64,000 bases of DNA. Origin: Phytophthora colocasiae. Taxonomy: Eukaryota; Oomycota; Peronosporomycetes; Peronosporales; Peronosporaceae. The notes beneath the pieces are model-generated. The model was not told the origin of the DNA. It was given only the letters and a program-made list of their open reading frames with translations, and did no database searches. The stretch is from assembly GCA_018806915.1 (NCBI GenBank), contig JAGKQI010000087.1, forward strand, positions 930,001 through 994,000, written 5' to 3'. Of this stretch, positions 42,708-53,950 are shown piece after piece. A program made the position numbers and the translations under genes. The number at the start of each line of letters is the position of its first letter. Position 1 is the stretch's first letter.

Positions 42708-43508
42708 ATGAGACGAAGTGGGGCGACATCATCTTGGACATCCAAAACTCCCAGTCGGTCTAAACCTTCAGGTCGGTTCGGTCGGAATGCTCAGTCCAAA
42801 AAGGTCAATCAGTCCGGCGGGAGCTTTGTGTCCACGAAAATTCAGTACAACAGAAGATCTCCTTTCTCAGCAAACTCCAACTCCGTTCTTCAACTGGCGG
42901 AGGTCGCTTCCTTTCTGCGCCCCGTCCCAAGTTACCCAATCAAGGCTCAAATCAAATCCAAACGGCAGTTCGCCAATCATAACCCGATTTCCAAGCTCTT
43001 GAACGCATCGATGGCGACCCCAAGCAGCGCCTCGGCGTCCGGCGCACCTGCGACAGGCGCCTCGCCTTCACGCGCATCTTCTGATGCTCCTGCAGCGACT
43101 GGCGCCGACGACGACGGTGGTGGCGGCACGGAAGTGTCTGCCGGAGCGGCTCCCAGCGGTTCCACGGCTGAGGATGACTTCACGGAGGAGGACGTCGGCA
43201 GTGGCCACGCGTCGGAGACTCCTGCACCTCCTTTCCCAGACACAGCGAAGGTACCTGGCTCGCTCGTGACCATCAGAGAGGCCTCCAGCGTCGGATTGTT
43301 CAAGCGCAAGGCTGTGTCCACTCTCACGTTGGGGCCCGGTCATTACACTTTGGAGGACATGAGTTCCGACGAGCGCGTCCGTATAGCTGGAGTCCCATTG
43401 GCATCTGAATGCCTTCGTAGCCTTGCATATTTCATACGTAGTGACCACACAATAATCCATCCAGAATACACTCACCTTCATTTCCATCACTGTTCCATCT
43501 CGTCATAG
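42708..43508 (+). CDS. Antisense ORF of Gypsy B, short form
   Basis: 266 codons on the plus strand, starting 60 bp inside the left LTR. It shares with Gypsy A the segment AEVASFLRPVP (A: ADVASFLRRVP) and then an Ala/Ser/Gly/Asp-rich stretch beginning at Met 43011 (MATPSSASASGAPATGAS). The following part (TLTLGPGHYTLEDM; RIAGVPLASECLRSL) resembles the A protein around NIHLVGVPATLRHLKSG only loosely. It ends at TAG 43506-43508, without the coiled coil of the A version. Either truncated or a different form; unrecognised. Confidence 0.55.
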   Translation: MRRSGATSSWTSKTPSRSKPSGRFGRNAQSKKVNQSGGSFVSTKIQYNRRSPFSANSNSVLQLAEVASFLRPVPSYPIKAQIKSKRQFANHNPISKLLNASMATPSSASASGAPATGASPSRASSDAPAATGADDDGGGGTEVSAGAAPSGSTAEDDFTEEDVGSGHASETPAPPFPDTAKVPGSLVTIREASSVGLFKRKAVSTLTLGPGHYTLEDMSSDERVRIAGVPLASECLRSLAYFIRSDHTIIHPEYTHLHFHHCSISS

Positions 43509-43678
43509 CTCGCCATCTCGTCTCCAATTTTCACCATTCGAAAACTCCAATCTCTAAAATGTCCACAGTCACTCGAACACTCCAAAAGGTACAATCAAAA
43601 TCAAATCAATGTCCGTCGTAACAGTTCCAATAGTCACACCACCCGGACGTTCAACATGCCATAAGACTTGTTGGACGT

Positions 43679-46330
43679 CTAAGCCCGGGGATGATCGTCC
43701 CCTGCCTGCATCGCTTGGAATCTCGCCCGCGCTCTTGCTCCTTGATTGAACTCATAGAGCAGGGCACCGCAGCTGAGTTGCGACACAGGTAGCCATTCTG
43801 GTTCGTCGTAACCTTTCCACTTGACCTGATACTCTCGGACCCTTTTGGAAGTTCGGGTCCGCTTGGACCATCGGAGATCCAAGATCTTTTCGACCTCATA
43901 CTCGTTGTTTCCGACATCCGGTTCCCAACTGTCTTCGGGAAGCAAGGCAGCGTCGAAATCATCGTCATCGTCCGGTTGGACTTCCACGGTTGGACGTTTC
44001 GGAAAGATGGCTCGTGGCTTCAGGCGACTGATGTGGACCCAAGGGTTGACACGGTAACCCGTGTCCTCAACCTTGAGCTTCACTCGGAAGTCATCGTGCA
44101 CCTCTTCAATCCGGAAAGGTCCATGCCACATGTGAGCCAATTTTCGACTAAGTCCCGTTTGAACCTTCGGAATGTACAGCCAGACTGAATCTCCCTTTTC
44201 GAACCCGGACTTCAACCGGTCGGACAGTTCCTTCCACTTTTGCGTTTGGACCTCCGACCGGTGCCTCTTGGCCTTCTTTTGGAGATCTTCAGCGAACGCA
44301 ACAGCGTAACTGTAGTCACGTTGCACACTACGTCTCCATTCATAGGCTGTGCGCTCCGGAAGGCTATTAGCCTTTGGACCCAACATTGCCGAAATCGTAC
44401 TCCGGGCGTCCCAGCCGTGCACTAAGTAAAAGGGAGTCTCCAACCGGGTGGCATCGAACGAAGTGTTCAAAGCGAACATCAACCGTTCAACATGGTCGTC
44501 CCAGTCGGACTGATCCGCTTCCATGATGTAACCTCGGATACTTCGGACGACCGTTTGGACTGACCGTTCTTGTTGACCGTTCGCCTGAGGGCGATATCCC
44601 AAAGTAGCCCGTTGGAGACTTCCAAGTAGATTTCGGAAACATCCGAACACCGCACTCATGAACCTTGGATCTTGGTCATGTCGGATCATCGAACTGGCAC
44701 CAAACTTTTGGAAGACCACTTGCTCGTAAACTTCAGCAACATCTTGGGCAGTCGTTGAACTCATTGGTTTGCACATGACATATCCGGAGAACGTATCTTG
44801 GAACAGTAATAAGAACGTATTCCCACGAGCCGACTTCGGAAGATGAGTGACGAAATCCATCGACACCACTTGGAATGGATATGCCGGTTCGATGTTTCCA
44901 GGCGACGGTCCTCCATTTGGAGGCCGTCCCTTTCCACTGGCACAATCCACACACTCCTTCACATGCCGTTCAACATCCGCATACATTCCAGGCCAGTAGA
45001 ACTCCAAGAGTAACTTTTCGTGAGTCCGACGGATACCTTGGTGACCACCTTGGAAATCCTCATGGGCATAATGTAGCATATCCGACCGGAGTGACTCCGG
45101 AACAACCAACCTCAAATCACCCAAAAAATCGCGCGGACGCTTCTGGGTGACAGTAGGCGTCCGGTACAGCACATCTCGACTGTCCAACGTGAACAGGTCT
45201 GCGACCTTGGCAATCTTTCGGAGTCTCCGGGGGGAGAACCGTTGGAACTCTCCTTTCAGAAATGACTTCAGCTCAGACAAATACTCGTCAGCGTCTTGGT
45301 GAACCTTGATCCTCCGCCATCGCTCTGCCTGGAACTCCAGTGGTCCCATTGGAGGTCCATCTGGACGTCCAACCGGTTCATCATCATTCTGAGCTATCGC
45401 AGCCATGACTCGAGCGGCGAACGTCAGGGGGGCAGATTCTGATCCAGTAAGATTTTCTCCAACCGGAGGATTGTCATCTGAACTTCCACCAACTTGGATG
45501 TCGTCCGCTGGCCCCTGGGCACTCATGCGCACAGAACTTGAAGGCTGATCATCTGGCGGTTCATCTTTCAGAGTATGACCATCCGGAGGTTCAACTGGTC
45601 CGTTGTCTTTTGGAGTGATCTTGACTTCCGGAACCTCAGGCTTCATCAACTTTTCCGGAATCTTGGATACGTACTCCAAATGACGTAGGTCACTTTCATC
45701 CTCGACATCCCATGACGCTCCCAAGAGTAAAGTCTTGGAAGTGAGATAATCGGCGGCCTGGTTGTAGTCTCGCTTGAGATGCACCAGTCGGACCCTCTGG
45801 AACTTTGCCTTCAAAACCTCCGCCTCCGCAAGGTGTTTTTGGAGGTGCGGTTGATTGCAGTTGATCAGACCCTGAACTTGTTGAATCACGATCCGAGAAT
45901 CTCCAACGATAACTAACTCTTGGACCTTCCGATCGGACGCCATCAGCATACCTTTCAGAAGGCCGTGGTACTCGGCATCGTTCACGGTGACATCTTCCAA
46001 GATGAAACCTCGAGCCTCGAGGATAGTCCAACCGGGTAACTTCCAAAGGATGCATCCACAACTGCCCTTCCGGTTGGAGGTCTTTGCAGCTCCGTCGAAA
46101 CTCAGAACGACGCCTTCGTAGTCGGACTCCAACATCTCGATACTCATCACTGGTGGTTTCCGGATGCGTCCCTTCAGTGGGATCAACGATTCCGAGATTT
46201 CGTCCAAGTGTTCACGAGGAGTGATTCCGGCGCCCATAATGGCCGCTAAAACCATCTTCATCCCGTTGGACCTTCCGAATGTCCAAATTCCAGTGGGACA
46301 GTGTGAGTCCCCAGGGTACACACCGTCCAT
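43679..46330 (-). CDS. Gypsy B pol, 3' part: second RNase H, integrase, chromodomain
   Basis: 883 codons. Around residues 70-200 there is a complete type I RNase H of the archaeal/plant-like kind: LSFDGAAKT (D), NDAEYHGLL (E), IVGDSRIVI (D), NQAADYL (D). Around 420-470 is the integrase zinc-binding HHCC region (HYAHEDFQGGHQG; CVDCASGKG). The integrase core has MDFVTHLPKS (D), IRHDQDPRFMS (D) and NGQQERSVQT (E). Near the end is a chromodomain: YEVEKILDLRW, then REYQVKWKGYDEPEWLPVSQ, which in chromoviruses directs insertion into chromatin. It is entered by a one-base frameshift near 46290 from the upstream pol frame. Confidence 0.93.
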   Translation of the reverse strand: MDGVYPGDSHCPTGIWTFGRSNGMKMVLAAIMGAGITPREHLDEISESLIPLKGRIRKPPVMSIEMLESDYEGVVLSFDGAAKTSNRKGSCGCILWKLPGWTILEARGFILEDVTVNDAEYHGLLKGMLMASDRKVQELVIVGDSRIVIQQVQGLINCNQPHLQKHLAEAEVLKAKFQRVRLVHLKRDYNQAADYLTSKTLLLGASWDVEDESDLRHLEYVSKIPEKLMKPEVPEVKITPKDNGPVEPPDGHTLKDEPPDDQPSSSVRMSAQGPADDIQVGGSSDDNPPVGENLTGSESAPLTFAARVMAAIAQNDDEPVGRPDGPPMGPLEFQAERWRRIKVHQDADEYLSELKSFLKGEFQRFSPRRLRKIAKVADLFTLDSRDVLYRTPTVTQKRPRDFLGDLRLVVPESLRSDMLHYAHEDFQGGHQGIRRTHEKLLLEFYWPGMYADVERHVKECVDCASGKGRPPNGGPSPGNIEPAYPFQVVSMDFVTHLPKSARGNTFLLLFQDTFSGYVMCKPMSSTTAQDVAEVYEQVVFQKFGASSMIRHDQDPRFMSAVFGCFRNLLGSLQRATLGYRPQANGQQERSVQTVVRSIRGYIMEADQSDWDDHVERLMFALNTSFDATRLETPFYLVHGWDARSTISAMLGPKANSLPERTAYEWRRSVQRDYSYAVAFAEDLQKKAKRHRSEVQTQKWKELSDRLKSGFEKGDSVWLYIPKVQTGLSRKLAHMWHGPFRIEEVHDDFRVKLKVEDTGYRVNPWVHISRLKPRAIFPKRPTVEVQPDDDDDFDAALLPEDSWEPDVGNNEYEVEKILDLRWSKRTRTSKRVREYQVKWKGYDEPEWLPVSQLSCGALLYEFNQGARARARFQAMQAGDDHPRA

Positions 46331-48691
46331 CCGCCGACTTGGAATTGATAACCCACTTCAAGACGGAGTACCGTGTGTACACGATCAACTTGGACTGTTC
46401 AACCAGCGTCCGGAAAACTTGGAGTACTCTCAGTATTGCGATGACCTCCTTTTCCGCAATGTGATATCGCAGTTCAGAGTCGTTCAGAACGCGACCGGTA
46501 TATCTGACCGGATGGATTACACCATCATACTCCTGGCCCAAGACAGCGCAAGCCGTCCAAGCATTTGCATGTGGGATGATCACGAACGGTCGAGTCCGGT
46601 CGGGGTGTCGAAGCAGTGGAGTCGAAACGATCTTGTGCTTCAGAAGTCCGAACGCTTCCTTGGCCTGATCCAAGTTCCGGCCGGACTTGATCTGCTCATC
46701 AGTTAACTCATACAACACTGCGGCGACCACCGGAAAATCTTCGATGAACTTGTGGTAATAGTTCAAACTTCCAAGGAACGATTGGACCCCTTTCAGAGTG
46801 TTCGGAAATGGTAGGTCCAAAACGCCCTTCGCGATTTTTGGAGTCGCTCTGATACCCTCCGCACTGATCTCGTGGGATAAGTACGGGATGGTCAGTTTTC
46901 CAAACTCGCTCTTCGGAAGGCTCACCGAGATGTTCCAATATCGGAGTCGAAACAGAAGTGCGTTCAAGTCTTCGCATAGCTGGTCCCATGTTGGAGCACC
47001 ATGAGCAATGTCGTCGATATACGAACTTCGACCTAACACCGGGCTCATCTGTGACGGAGCAGGGATGTTCCGTTGGAGACTGTCATGGTGTCCGACAGGT
47101 TCGGCACTTGAACCCCAACGGGTTGATCGTCCAAAAGTGAATGCTCCGGTCGGTCCAATCCCAGAAATTCCATAACCTCCGGTTGAACTTCAGCTTCTTC
47201 CTCTGGCGGGAGTCGGACAAAACCCCACAGACAATTGTTGATAACCGCCTGGTAGACTAGTGGAGCATTCTTCAGTCCAAATGGCATTCTCACCCATTGG
47301 AAGTGTCCAAACGGACATACGAAAGCCGAGATCAGTTTCGCCCTCTCGGACATCCGGATGGCCCAGAATCCACTGGCCATGTCAAGACTCATAAACCACA
47401 TCGCACTTTCGAATCCAATCAGCAAATCGTCGATCAGAGGTAGCGGGTAGTTCGACAGTAAAATGAACCCATTCACGACCCGGTAGTCAATGCACATCCG
47501 GATGTCGATCCCATTCTTCTTCAGAACAATGACGATTGGAGAGGCCCATGGGCTTTCGGAATGTTCAATCAGACCTGTCTCCAGAAGCTTCTTGAGCAAC
47601 TCGTACACCTTGATCGCCAAGTGAGGAGCTATCGATCGGGGTCGTTGAGCGACAGGTTTTGCCGACCCGACGTCCAAGTCGCATATCACACCTCTGGCCG
47701 GAGCAGGAGCCGCATTACCGTCTCCCAAGAAAATACTCCGATGGCGCTTCAGAATGTCCCGAAGTTTACGTTCCTCTTCTGGAGTAGTTTTTCCCGGTTC
47801 ACCTACATCGGCCGATTCGATATCACACTTTGGAGTCAGCTCATGTATTTCCGGAAGCATAACCAGCTGCTCACGCAACTGGGACAACATGTCGCTTCCC
47901 TCATGTACATATACAGCTGGCTCCAAGTTCAACTCTTCGGCATTCACGTGCAGGCATCGGACGAACTTGGTCTCTAGCTTCCGGATGGCTCGATTTACCA
48001 CGTCCAACTTGGACTCAGCCTCCGACTGGACATCTTCAGATTCGAGTTCTTCAACCAACGTTTCTTCCGGAAAGCATTCTCCGTCAGCATCACTAATCGC
48101 GTCGAAAAATTCATCATCATCTAAATCTCCAGTTGGATCACCACCTGATCTTTCCAAAATCGTCAATTTTGTCGATCGTTCCACGGGTACACCTTTATCA
48201 TCCATGCTAATCACATCGAAAAAATCCTCATCATCCGGACTTCCAACAGGCTCATCGTTGGTAGGACAATCATTACTGCCTCCATCAGACACTTCATCGG
48301 GGGTGACTCCAGCATCTTCTGGCTGTTCGGTAACAGAATCTGCAACTTCTGGATGTAACACCTTCTGAACTTCCGACGGTGGAATCTGCAGTTGGACCAT
48401 ATGAACCCTGGTACTCCCACGCGGCGACCGTGTCAACAACTTCTTCGGCCATGGGTATTTCGGTCTTTGGACCGACGGCGGCGCAGACTCGGACATCATT
48501 TGGAGGTACTTCTCCTGTCGGAGCTGCTCCTGTCTGGAATTCGTATTCTCGTAAATGAGCACTTCCCACTCACGGTACCTCCGAAGTCCGGGCCGAACAA
48601 ATCTTCCGAACGGGTAACACCCATACTCTACAATCTGAGCCACAGTAGTATTCGTCCCAAGCCAGACATCCTTCTCCGAGATATTCACCAC
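46212..48691 (-). pseudogene. Gypsy B pol, middle part: reverse transcriptase and degenerate first RNase H
   Basis: 48691-47045 holds the pre-RT linker and the first RT motifs (SPWASPIVIVLKKNGIDIRM; CIDYRVVNGF; MSLDMASGFWAI; FGHFQWVRMPFGLKNAP). The frame stops at 47045 in TGA, which overlaps the ATG of the next frame (ATGA). That frame begins just before the catalytic YIDD (RSSYIDDIAHGAP). After the RT thumb comes an RNase H-like region in which the usual first Asp (xxDAS) is replaced: FVIIPHANAWTACAVL. Later acidic positions are partly kept (IAEKEVIAI). With the functional second RNase H downstream, the first one is probably a connection domain. The RT is split by the frameshift, so this copy is probably dead. 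Confidence 0.9.
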
Positions 48692-48706
48692 TCGGACTGC
48701 AACCGC

Positions 48707-49681
48707 CTAGGACTTCGCTCCATAGATGAGTTGAGTCACCCAACGGTCACCACGACCAGCCCACACAACTTCGCGCTGTGGGTTACTCTGACCGTAGTTA
48801 ATCCGAATGACAGTCTGCTCACCCGGTTGGAGGCATATCGTCCCTGACGGTCGAACGTCCAACCGTAGTCCTTTCCTTTGCTGGTCGAATGTCCGACCAG
48901 ACAACATCACGTTTTCTTCATCCGGCAACTGAACCAATCCTTCTCGAACGCACAGTCGTACTCCAGCTGAGTACATGAAGTCCATTCCAAGTAACACGTC
49001 AACACCTTCACCGATGTTCGCCACCCATAATTCCAGAACGTAAACCACGTTCAGTCCAAGGGTGATCTTCACTTCGGTCCGGGCGGTAATTACGGTTGGA
49101 ACTCCACCCAATCCGGACACCCGGAGCTGCTTCTCAAAGTTCAATTTGAGCTTGAGCCTACGCGCAAGGTCTAAGCTCAACATGCTCACAGAAGCTCCGG
49201 AGTCCAAAAGGATGTCGGTCCGACAGTTGTTCACTGCACCATGCACCATCGCAACTCTCTTTGAACTGTCCGAACGGTGTTCTTCCCACCATCCGTAACC
49301 TTCTCCCGGTTTCAGTCTGAACTCCAGCGGGGTGTCATCCAGATTGTCTGGATTCCAATCGTCTGAAAGTTCATCTCCGACCGGATCGCCAAAGTCACTA
49401 CCAACTGGAGTGCGAGAGTCGTCATCGATAATTGTCGTCATGCATTGATGGTTAACCTGTCGCTTCAACTCTGGCCCAACATACGCTAACACACACAATT
49501 CGGGGGGTTTCTTCAGCCCGGCGCGTTCTGGATCCCCATCCAGCGGGCTTATTGGTTTGACGGACGTTCCCCTGAATTGTCCTCCGGATCCAAAAGTTGG
49601 TTCCGGATGGCAGTCGGTATGTCTAGCGCACCTTGTCGGATCAGGTTCTTGATATCTTGGAACGCCTTGAACTCTCCACAC
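48707..49681 (-). pseudogene. Gypsy B pol, 5' part: retropepsin
   Basis: Protease motif ILLDSGASVSML and VDVLLGMDFMYSAG; then VQLPDEENVMLSGRTFDQQRK, intact here while A has a stop. The frame ends at TAG 48707-48709 in GAKS-stop-AVAV, where A has Trp (GAKSWAVAV). The reading continues in the same frame as 48691-47045, so a single nonsense change separates them. The 5' end overlaps gag in the -1 frame. Confidence 0.9.
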
Positions 49682-52600
49682 GGTCCTTCATGATACTTGT
49701 TGCAGAATTCACACTGTCGAGTCCGGCAGAAGCGGGGCGGATGTCCCTTTCGATGGCATCTTTCACATTCAATGTCCGCCCAGCAATCTTCCTTGACATG
49801 TCCAAAACCCCGGCAATTCTCGCAATATCTCGCGGAGTAATTCGGATTCCGGAATCCTTGTCGCTTGGAGTCCGGATGGCCTTGACGTCCGGAATCCGTA
49901 TGGTCATTCGGACTTCGAGACTTCCATCCACCTTCCTGAAGGATCTTGAACACTGCGTCCGAAAGATCATCCATAGTTGGAAAAGTGACGTTTGAACTCT
50001 CGGAGTTCGGAGTGTCCGAAGTCGCATTCGCTTCCGGAGTGGTTGTGGCTTCTTCTTCTTGGAACGTCACATGACGGTCATCATCGTCCGAAGTATCGTC
50101 ACTCCGAGTGAGATATGCCCGTCCGGACCGCTCCAACCGGAGTTTGTCACGGGACACATTGTCCGCCCGGAAGTCCCGTTTTGGAGGAGGGGTATCGTAG
50201 TCGTCATCCAAATTCAAGTCTTCGTGCTGTTTCAAGACGTACTCGACGTCCTTCAGACTTCGGAGACGCTGACCTTGGAGTGTCGTCCGGAGGCGGGAGT
50301 CTAAAAGCTTCTTCATGAAAACCTTCAGATGGTCTTCGCGGCGCTTACTCGATCCATCGGTTTCAATACCCGCTCGGTCCGCCACCTTGTTCAACCGGTA
50401 GTAGAACTCCAGCGGGGTCTCCGACTTCTTTTGGATCATCGTGTAATAGCGTTCCGCATCCGAAGTCTTCGCCTTGCAATATCGCTCTCGGAATGCCTTC
50501 AAGAAGGGCTTCCACTTCCGACGCACTTTGGAGTCCAAATTCGCACGCCAATTCCGGACAGCCGGGGACATCTTCAACTTCATTTCGTAGATCTTGACAT
50601 TGTCCGCCCAGCCGCCTTGAACCGCCATTGTTGAAATCGCTCTAACCAGCGCATCCGGTTGGACAACGCGGCCCCTCGTCGAAGGCTTCCAACGTGCTCG
50701 CGTTTACGAAAGGCTTGAACAGGTACGTAATCGTCCCATTCGGACCAGTCGTTGTCGTGGGTCCTGGAGTTGCGTCTTCAAACGAGCTGCTATCGGAGCT
50801 TCCAGAGTCAGAATCACTGCTCGAACTCGAACTCGAACCGGAAGAACTTGGATCATCGTCGGAGTATCTCTTCCTCCGGGTGGAGGACGGCTTCCTCAAC
50901 GACTTGTCCTTCCTCGACGAGGTCTTCTTCAGTACATCTGAACGTCTCGAGGAGCTCCGTCCGGACGTGTCCTTCGACCCCTTCTGGACATCACGCGAGC
51001 TCCGTCCAGACATACTTCGTCGCCCAGCGTCTGCATCTTTCCTCGCCACCAGAGCCTGCTGCGTCGGCACCTTCGCCTCGTGAGTCTTGGGCGCTTTCGT
51101 TTCCCGTGTGACAACTTGGAGGGCGGCCGCAAGTTGAGCGGCCAGCAATCCATCCGGATCCAAAACATCTGTTTTCTGGGAACCGGCTGAAGATGCTCCC
51201 TGGGATGCGCCGCTGGATACTGGGTGCAAAGACGTTGGACCAGACGGCTGACGATCTTGAATATCCGGAGTGCGTCCGGACGCCTTTGGCTTCACAAATT
51301 CCTTGGCTGTCGTTGCCCGAAGATCTCGGACTTGCGTAGCTAGGAACTTCTGGACAGCCAAAGATGCCTCGCGCTCCTTCTTCCGGGTAGCTTCCGATTC
51401 TTCCAGTTCTCGCTGTAGTCTGCGGAGCTCCTTCGACGGCTTAGACCTGGACTTGACGTCCCGAGTGGTGTCCCTCTGGTCCTGTTCGAGTTCCAACGAG
51501 GGGCCATCTGGACGTCCAAAATCCGCCTGGACTTCCGGACGCGCAGTGAACACTTGGGTCGGCTCCTGCTTCGGGAACAGCTTCTCGAACTTGGAGTCCA
51601 ACAGTCGGTCCAGCTTGCTGTCCAGGTCTCCAGACATCTTCTCGAGTGCAGAACCTTGTTGGTCCTCCATCCGCCCCATGACCTTCTGAAGCTGGTACAT
51701 GGTGTTCAACGCGACCTGGGTAGATCCGGAACTTGCAGACTTGAAGGACCGCTCGGACCGCACTGATCCAGTTGGAGTCTCGTGGCGCCGTTCGGACTTT
51801 CGACTTCCACGTTCTTTGGATTTCGAAGACTTGTCTGCGCGGGCCGCTTCACGTCGCCTCGAGTGCTTCTTCTTCGGCTTCTCCGGTTTAGACTCTTCCA
51901 GATCGACATCATCTTGTTGGACAACACTTGAGCGCCCACGAGGATTCTCGTGAGAAATCTGGAAAGCCATTCCGGATTCCATGGGCCTAGCGCCTCCTGA
52001 AGTCCGAGCGGACATGGCCATCGGAGTGAACCTGGGGAACGGCATATGCGATCCGGCGGATCGACTCATTCCGAACCCTGACGAATCTGACGTGCTCTCC
52101 CTGGAAGTCCGCGTCCCTGACGAAGCGCTAGCCATCGACTCACTCGACCCTCCGGAGGTTCCAAACAAGCTTGACTCTTCAATCGAACTCGTTCGTTCGG
52201 ATGGATTCGTCTGATCGGACATGCTCTGTTGAGAAGTCATGCCGCTTCTAGACGACCCAGTCCGGCTGGACCCCAAACTCTGGAATAACGACGATGGTGC
52301 CGATGGGAACGATGATGTAGCGGGCGACGGGATAGACGATGGTGGCGCTCGGGGCATCACTCGCTGGACTCGCTTCGGTTGAACCTCTGGCTGGACGGGT
52401 CCTCTTGGACTGCGTACCTTCCGGAATCCTGCCGACTTCAGCAGCCTCGCGAATTCCCATCCAAACAGCGATACTTCGTAATCCGAAATAAACACACCTT
52501 CATCTTGGCTGAACACTTCTGGATGTTGTTCGTATAAGCTTTGTCTCCAGAAGTTGCCAATATCCGGTTGGACTCTGTCGCTTGGACAACCACTTGCCTC

Positions 52601-53853
52601 CATTCGACCAATTCGACCACCAATAGCTGGAGCATGTCTCCGACCACTTGACGGACCAAATCCGGATGCACTTTGTAGACACGCGTCCGAAACCATCCCG
52701 GGACGAGGTTGACAAATCCAAATCCAGCTTCGAAAAGTAATGTCTGAAGAACAGCAATACATTCCCGCGGAGAAAACTCCGAAGGTGGAATCAACGCCGC
52801 TTGGATGTCCCGAGCCATTCCGAACGTTCGACGGTGTATCTGCAACTCGGAGATCCAAGCGTCAGTCTGAGCTGGCATCGACATCCGGCGGTCCAAATAC
52901 TGTGAAGTCATGGACGCCGCCCGAATGAACGGTTCACAGTTCAGCCTGACTTGCGGCCAGTCGAATCGGGCCTCGGGTGGGATATTCCTTTCGGAACCAT
53001 CACGCTCCCAACGTCGTACTTGATAGGCCACATACGCCTTCGCTTGAACTTCCGTCATCTCGAATTCCGACGGTGCCGGTTGAACTCTCGGCTGAACATT
53101 CGGAGGTTCGAACATTTGGGCATCCGGAATGTAAACTCCAGAAGCTTGTTGAGCCGGCGTCCCAGACTGTTCCACAACAGGTGATTCGTCCGGAATCAGT
53201 GGTGGCACTTGGACGTCCGGAGTCATTGGCGAAGTCACGATCATGTCTTCCAGCGCAATGTCCTCCCGGACCGGTGACAATGGTCGATACTCCTGTTTGA
53301 CTGAGGCGGGGGCATCAGCATCCAAATAAAAATCTTCCAAGGGAGGAGAATCCGGAACTCGATCCTCCACCTGGATATCTTCAAACGCGTCCTCTCCATC
53401 GGAGTCCTCAGCCTCGTTTTCCACAGCTTCGATCTCCTCCCCTTCGGACACCTCCTGACCGGACTCATCTGAAGGGTCTTCGTCCGGGTCGACATCCGAT
53501 CCAGACTCCTCTTCTCCATCCGGATCCTCCTCGGACCCGGACTCCTCCTGCTCAGGATCGCCTTCTCCATCCGAAGCTTCCTCGGAAGCACTTCCGTCTT
53601 GACTCGCGTGGTGCGCGTCCAACTGGTCGGCCTCCGACTGGACTTCTTCACGTTCCAGCAATTCCTTCGCCTCAAGGGCAGCCTTCCGCTTCGCAGCGTT
53701 CGCCTGACGATTTCTTCTCACAATGGTTTCCAAATCTTCATGCTCCTCAGGCTGCTGCCCTTTCAACCTTCTCGACGCTCTCGTAGCCATACCGCTTCCA
53801 GACGCGTCGCCTCTTCCTTCGCGTGTAGTTTCACTTCCAGTCATAACAACCAC
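49549..53853 (-). pseudogene. Gag of Gypsy B, long, two frameshifts
   Basis: Parts 53853-52438, 52858-50642 and 50628-49549. The conserved start is probably Met 53790 (MATRASRRLKGQQPEEHEDL), matching A. Order: acidic region with DPDGEEESGSD type repeats; helical domain (FEAGFGFVNLVPGWFRTRVY); Ser-rich linker; coiled segment (ALNTMYQLQKVMGRMEDQQG); Arg/Ser-rich region; capsid-like region (AVQGGWADNVKIYEMKLKMS; QKKSETPLEFYYRLNKVADR); three zinc knuckles (CENCRGFGHVKEDC; CERCHRKGHPPRFC; CEFCNKYHEGPC). Frames change near 52500 and near 50640. It ends GERPSNQ at TAA 49549-49551, next to the pol frame. Confidence 0.88.
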
Positions 53854-53915
53854 GATCAGAAAGTTAGTTAGTACTCAAACCCCGAAACTAATCAAAATAT
53901 AAAAATAACTCGGTG

Positions 53916-53948
53916 ATATCCTCGGTTCGAATCCGGGCACGCGCACCA
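53916..53948 (-). other. Primer-binding site of Gypsy B
   Basis: The plus strand reads CTCGGTTCGAATCCGGGC then ACGCGCACCA. This is a complete tRNA T-arm (CTCGG/CCGGG stem, TTCGAAT loop), a 7-base acceptor strand, A and CCA, two bases before the LTR. The minus-strand RNA would pair with such a tRNA. The identity of the tRNA is not determined; the tRNA-like gene at 62104 has a different acceptor. Confidence 0.85.
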
Positions 53949-53950
53949 GC

